A stretch of 64,000 nt of DNA from NCBI RefSeq assembly GCF_025165795.1, contig NZ_JAJAGO010000001.1, forward strand, positions 496,001 through 560,000, in the 5' to 3' direction. This DNA comes from Streptomyces gossypii (GTDB lineage: Bacteria; Actinomycetota; Actinomycetes; Streptomycetales; Streptomycetaceae). Below the pieces are notes generated by a model. The model was given only the letters and a program-made list of their open reading frames with translations. It did no database searches and was not told where the DNA came from. Numbering within the stretch: the stretch's first letter is position 1; the number at the start of each line of letters is the position of its first letter. Shown here piece by piece: positions 61,435 to 64,000 of this stretch. A program made the position numbers and the translations under genes.

Positions 61435-62523
61435 TCAGAAGTCGAAGTCGTCGATGTTCTTCTTGTCGAAGACGGTGGGCGGGCCGAGGATGACCTCGCC
61501 GTCCTTGCCGATCTCGTACTCGCCGAGCTTCCCGGCCTTGAACTTCTCGCCCTCCGCGCCGGTGATCTGCCCGGAGGCCAGCGCCGCCGCCGCGTACGAG
61601 CCGAGGTAGCCCAGTTCCTCCGGGTTCCAGAGGGAGAACTGCTCGACGGTGCCGTCCTTGATGTACTTGCGCATCTGGTTCGGGGTGCCGAGGCCGTTGA
61701 CGATGACCTTGCCCTTGTACGAGGAGGAGCTGACGTAGCGCGCGGCGGCGGCGATGCCGACGGTGGTGGGCGAGACGATCGCCTTCAGCTTGGGGTGGGA
61801 CTTGAGCAGGCCCTGGGCTTCCTGGAAGGACTTCTGGTCGTCGTCGTTGCCGTAGCGGGTGTCGACCAGTTTCATGTCCTTGTATTCGGGCTTCTTCAGC
61901 TCCTTCTTCATGTACTCGATCCAGGTGTTCTGGTTGGTGGCGTTCTGGGTGGCCGACAGGATGGCGAGCTCACCCTTGTAGTCCATCTGCTTGGCGACGT
62001 GCTGGATCTGGGAGCGGCCGATCTCCTCGGAACTCGCCTGGTTGATGAACATCTGCCGGCAGTCCTTGGAGGTGTCCGAGTCGTAGGCGACGACCTTGAT
62101 GTCCTGCTTCATCGCCTGCTTGAGCGGGCCGCAGACCGCCTTGGGGTCGTTGGCGGCGATGAGGATCGCGTCCTGCCGCTGCTGGATGAGGGTGTTGATG
62201 TAGGAGACCTGGGAAGACGCCTTGGCGTCGGAGGGTCCGACCTCCTTGCCCGTGCCCTTGTACTCCTCGGCGGCCTCGATGCCCGCCTTGTTGACGATCT
62301 TGGAGTAGGGGTTGTTGATCTGCTTGGGGAGGAAGGCGACCTTGAGTCCCTCCTTCAGCGGGGCGTCCGGGTCGGCTTTGGCGTCCGAGGTCTTGGCATT
62401 GGCGTCGCCGCTCGAATCGTCCTTGGTGGTGCCGCCGCAGCCGGTGAGGGTGACGGCGAGTGCGCCGGCCACGGCGGTCGCCGCGAAGGCGGCCCGGCGG
62501 GTACGGGCGTGCGGGTGCGTCAT
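61435..62523 (-). CDS. rhaS: rhamnose ABC importer substrate-binding lipoprotein
   Basis: A 362-residue sugar-binding protein of the LsrB/RhaS type. A basic RTRR start, hydrophobic core and lipobox TLTGC (Cys 29) mark it as a lipoprotein. The mature part includes VAFLPKQINNPYSKIVNKAG, YINTLIQQRQDAILIAANDP, AYDSDTSKDCRQMFINQASS and the closing GPPTVFDKKNIDDFDF. It delivers the sugar to the two permeases upstream. Its ATG overlaps the rhaQ stop (ATGA). The longer frame to 63810 only shadows the permease genes. Confidence 0.92.
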   Translation of the reverse strand: MTHPHARTRRAAFAATAVAGALAVTLTGCGGTTKDDSSGDANAKTSDAKADPDAPLKEGLKVAFLPKQINNPYSKIVNKAGIEAAEEYKGTGKEVGPSDAKASSQVSYINTLIQQRQDAILIAANDPKAVCGPLKQAMKQDIKVVAYDSDTSKDCRQMFINQASSEEIGRSQIQHVAKQMDYKGELAILSATQNATNQNTWIEYMKKELKKPEYKDMKLVDTRYGNDDDQKSFQEAQGLLKSHPKLKAIVSPTTVGIAAAARYVSSSSYKGKVIVNGLGTPNQMRKYIKDGTVEQFSLWNPEELGYLGSYAAAALASGQITGAEGEKFKAGKLGEYEIGKDGEVILGPPTVFDKKNIDDFDF

Positions 62524-63620
62524 TGCGGTGCCTTTCGGGTGATGCGCTCCTGGGGGGCGCGCTCTTGGGGCGGGCGTTGCCGGGGTGGGCGTTGTTGGGG
62601 CGGACCGCTGCCGGGCGGCTCGCTGCCGGATGTGCCGCTGCCCGGCGGCGGGTTCAGGCGTTGCCGCCGTTCGGAGAGCACGGCGATGAGCCGCGGGGTG
62701 AGGACGGAGGCGATCAGCAGCAGCCCGGTGACGATGACCCGGATCTCGTTGGAGATGTCGTTCAGCGTGAGGAGGTTGTTGAGCAGGCCGATCAGCAGCA
62801 CTCCGGCGACCGCGCCGCCGAGCGTGCCCTTGCCGCCGTTGAAGTCGATGCCGCCGAGCAGCACGGAGGCGATGACGACGAGTTCGAGGCCGAGCCCGTT
62901 GTCGGCGCGGGCGCTGCCGTAGCGGAGGGTGTAGACGATTCCGGCGAAGGCAGACATCACTCCCGTGAGGACGAAGAGCAGCAGCTTGATGCGCCGCACC
63001 CGGATGCCCGCGAAGTAGGCGGCGTCCTCCTGCGCGCCGATCGCGAACAGTGACCGGCCGAAGCCGGTGCTGTGGAGCACGATCGCGGTGATCACCGCGA
63101 GCACGGCGAACAGGGCGATCGGATAGGGGATGAAGGTGCCCGGCACGGTCTCGAGGTGGGTGGCCCACTGGGAGTAGGTCTCCGGGAAGTCGGCGACCGC
63201 CTTGTTGCCGAGGATCACGGAGGCAAGACCCCGGTAGAGGGTGAGGGTGCCGATGGTCACCGCGAGCGAGGGCAGCCCGACGCGGGTGACCAGCCAGCCG
63301 TTGAGCAGTCCGCCGGCCATGCCGACCAGCAGACAGACGGGCAGGATCATCTCGAAGGTCCAGCCGGCGTCCCACAGCGCGCCGGCCAGCGCGCTGGAGA
63401 GCCCGAGCATGGAGGCGACCGACAGGTCGACCTGCCCGGCGACGACCAGCAGGGTCATCGGCAGCGCGATCAGGGCGATTTCGGCGGTGTCGTTGAGCGC
63501 CGCGGAGAGGTTGCCGGTGCTGCCGAAACCCTCGGTGCTGCCGGTCCCCGCGAGGAAGACGGCGATGAGCAGCACCCCGACGACGGTGTCCCAGCGCAGG
63601 AACTTTCCCAGTCCGGTCAC
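62520..63620 (-). CDS. rhaQ: rhamnose ABC importer permease, RhaQ type
   Basis: A 366-residue inner-membrane permease of the RbsC/LsrD family with about nine helices: VVAGQVDLSVASMLGLSSAL is the family hallmark, with LAVTIGTLTLYRGLASVILG, TGFGRSLFAIGAQEDAAYFA (the ATPase coupling helix) and GGIDFNGGKGTLGGAVAGVL. The last ~45 residues are an unusual Pro/Gln/Arg-rich tail. It overlaps the next permease by 4 bp upstream and the binding-protein gene downstream. The ATPase gene must lie outside the window. Confidence 0.9.
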   Translation of the reverse strand: MTGLGKFLRWDTVVGVLLIAVFLAGTGSTEGFGSTGNLSAALNDTAEIALIALPMTLLVVAGQVDLSVASMLGLSSALAGALWDAGWTFEMILPVCLLVGMAGGLLNGWLVTRVGLPSLAVTIGTLTLYRGLASVILGNKAVADFPETYSQWATHLETVPGTFIPYPIALFAVLAVITAIVLHSTGFGRSLFAIGAQEDAAYFAGIRVRRIKLLLFVLTGVMSAFAGIVYTLRYGSARADNGLGLELVVIASVLLGGIDFNGGKGTLGGAVAGVLLIGLLNNLLTLNDISNEIRVIVTGLLLIASVLTPRLIAVLSERRQRLNPPPGSGTSGSEPPGSGPPQQRPPRQRPPQERAPQERITRKAPQ

Positions 63621-64000
63621 TTCCTGCTCCTCTTCCTGAGTGCACTGGTCGTGCGCGTGTGCACGATGCGGTCAGTGGTGATGGCCGCGAGCAGCAGTAC
63701 GCCGGTGATGGCCTGCTGCCAGAAGGAGTTGACCTTGAGGACGACCAGGACGCTGCCGATGGTGGTGAGCAGCGTCGCGCCCAGGGCGGCGCCCCAGACG
63801 GAGCCGACACCGCCGGTGATGGCCACGCCGCCGACGACGACGGCGCTGACGACGGTCAGCTCCCAGCCGTTCGCCGGGTCGGCGACGACGGTGCCGAAGC
63901 GGGCCAGCCACAGCGCGCCCGCGAGCCCGGCGACGGCGCCGGAGAAGAGATACGCGCCGAGCACCCGGCGGCGGATCGGGATCCCGGCGAGCCGGGCGGC
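63617..64000 (-). CDS. rhaP: rhamnose ABC importer permease, RhaP type, cut by the right edge
   Basis: The last 127 residues of a second RbsC-type permease are visible and continue past base 64000. They show the coupling region (LAGIPIRRRVLGAYLFSGAV), GLAGALWLARFGTVVADPAN, VSAVVVGGVAITGGVGSVWG and the final helix WQQAITGVLLLAAITTDRIV, then a basic end RKRSRK. Its stop overlaps the rhaQ start by 4 bp. The N-terminal two-thirds and the start lie outside. Confidence 0.88.
   Translation of the reverse strand, partial: AARLAGIPIRRRVLGAYLFSGAVAGLAGALWLARFGTVVADPANGWELTVVSAVVVGGVAITGGVGSVWGAALGATLLTTIGSVLVVLKVNSFWQQAITGVLLLAAITTDRIVHTRTTSALRKRSRK

Noticed and set aside
62524..63810. N-terminal extension of the binding-protein frame
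   Set aside because: It overlaps rhaQ in another frame, and the lipoprotein signal starts at 62523.

Overview
The window is high-GC actinobacterial DNA, almost certainly a Streptomyces chromosome. Genes are dense, GC-rich in third position, and include many TetR, LysR, MarR, MerR, LacI, HxlR and ECF regulators. The landmark is a complete coelichelin-type siderophore cluster with the gene order of the S. coelicolor cch locus. I see no rRNA, tRNA or CRISPR array.

Region by region. 1-3480: the end of a TetR regulator, a membrane protein behind two palindromes, and a NarL-type two-component pair. 3493-26324: cchA to cchK. These encode an N-hydroxyornithine formyltransferase, an ornithine monooxygenase, a ferric-siderophore importer (cchCDEF), a heterodimeric exporter (cchG and cchI), a trimodular NRPS (cchH), an esterase (cchJ) and an MbtH-like protein (cchK). 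Seven iron-box-like sites of the DmdR/IdeR type sit at its promoters. The three adenylation codes read as formyl-hydroxyornithine, threonine and hydroxyornithine, as expected for coelichelin. A 163-bp MITE-like element lies between cchI and cchJ.

26339-31225: small oxidoreductase and regulator genes (saccharopine-dehydrogenase-like, GlxA/AraC, SDR, TetR, VOC), with decayed fragments at 28445-28980. 31253-39883: two SUKH (SMI1/KNR4) genes, a lipoprotein, a 1,296-residue HTH/STAND-ATPase/14-blade WD40 protein and two membrane proteins. Two promoter regions here share an identical spaced inverted repeat, which suggests one regulon. 40164-45500: an amidinotransferase, a GATase-like protein with LysR, a TetR/SDR pair around a strong operator, and HxlR/RidA with a duplicated promoter.

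45755-47472: a secreted lectin/beta-helix protein with a perfect CebR box. 47530-48060: regulator debris. 48244-49905: a DGPF protein with its ECF42 sigma factor. 50192-52064: an enolase divergent from a MarR gene, with a 13-bp tandem repeat between them. 52209-56194: a LUD protein, a deleted ECF41 sigma pseudogene, a DUF1707 protein, a MerR/membrane-protein operon with a textbook MerR promoter, and a broken acetyltransferase. 56220-56951: an O-methyltransferase. 57085-64000: a minus-strand L-rhamnose/uronate operon running off the right edge (two permeases, binding protein, rhamnose mutarotase, BNR-type lyase or hydrolase, sugar isomerase, LacI repressor).

I did not find an entirely new system. 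The most informative observations are the mirrored degeneracy of the CchG/CchI ATPases, a lost catalytic histidine in the second condensation domain of CchH, the shared operator of the STAND/WD40 region, the duplicated HxlR promoter and the tandem repeat at the enolase/MarR promoter.
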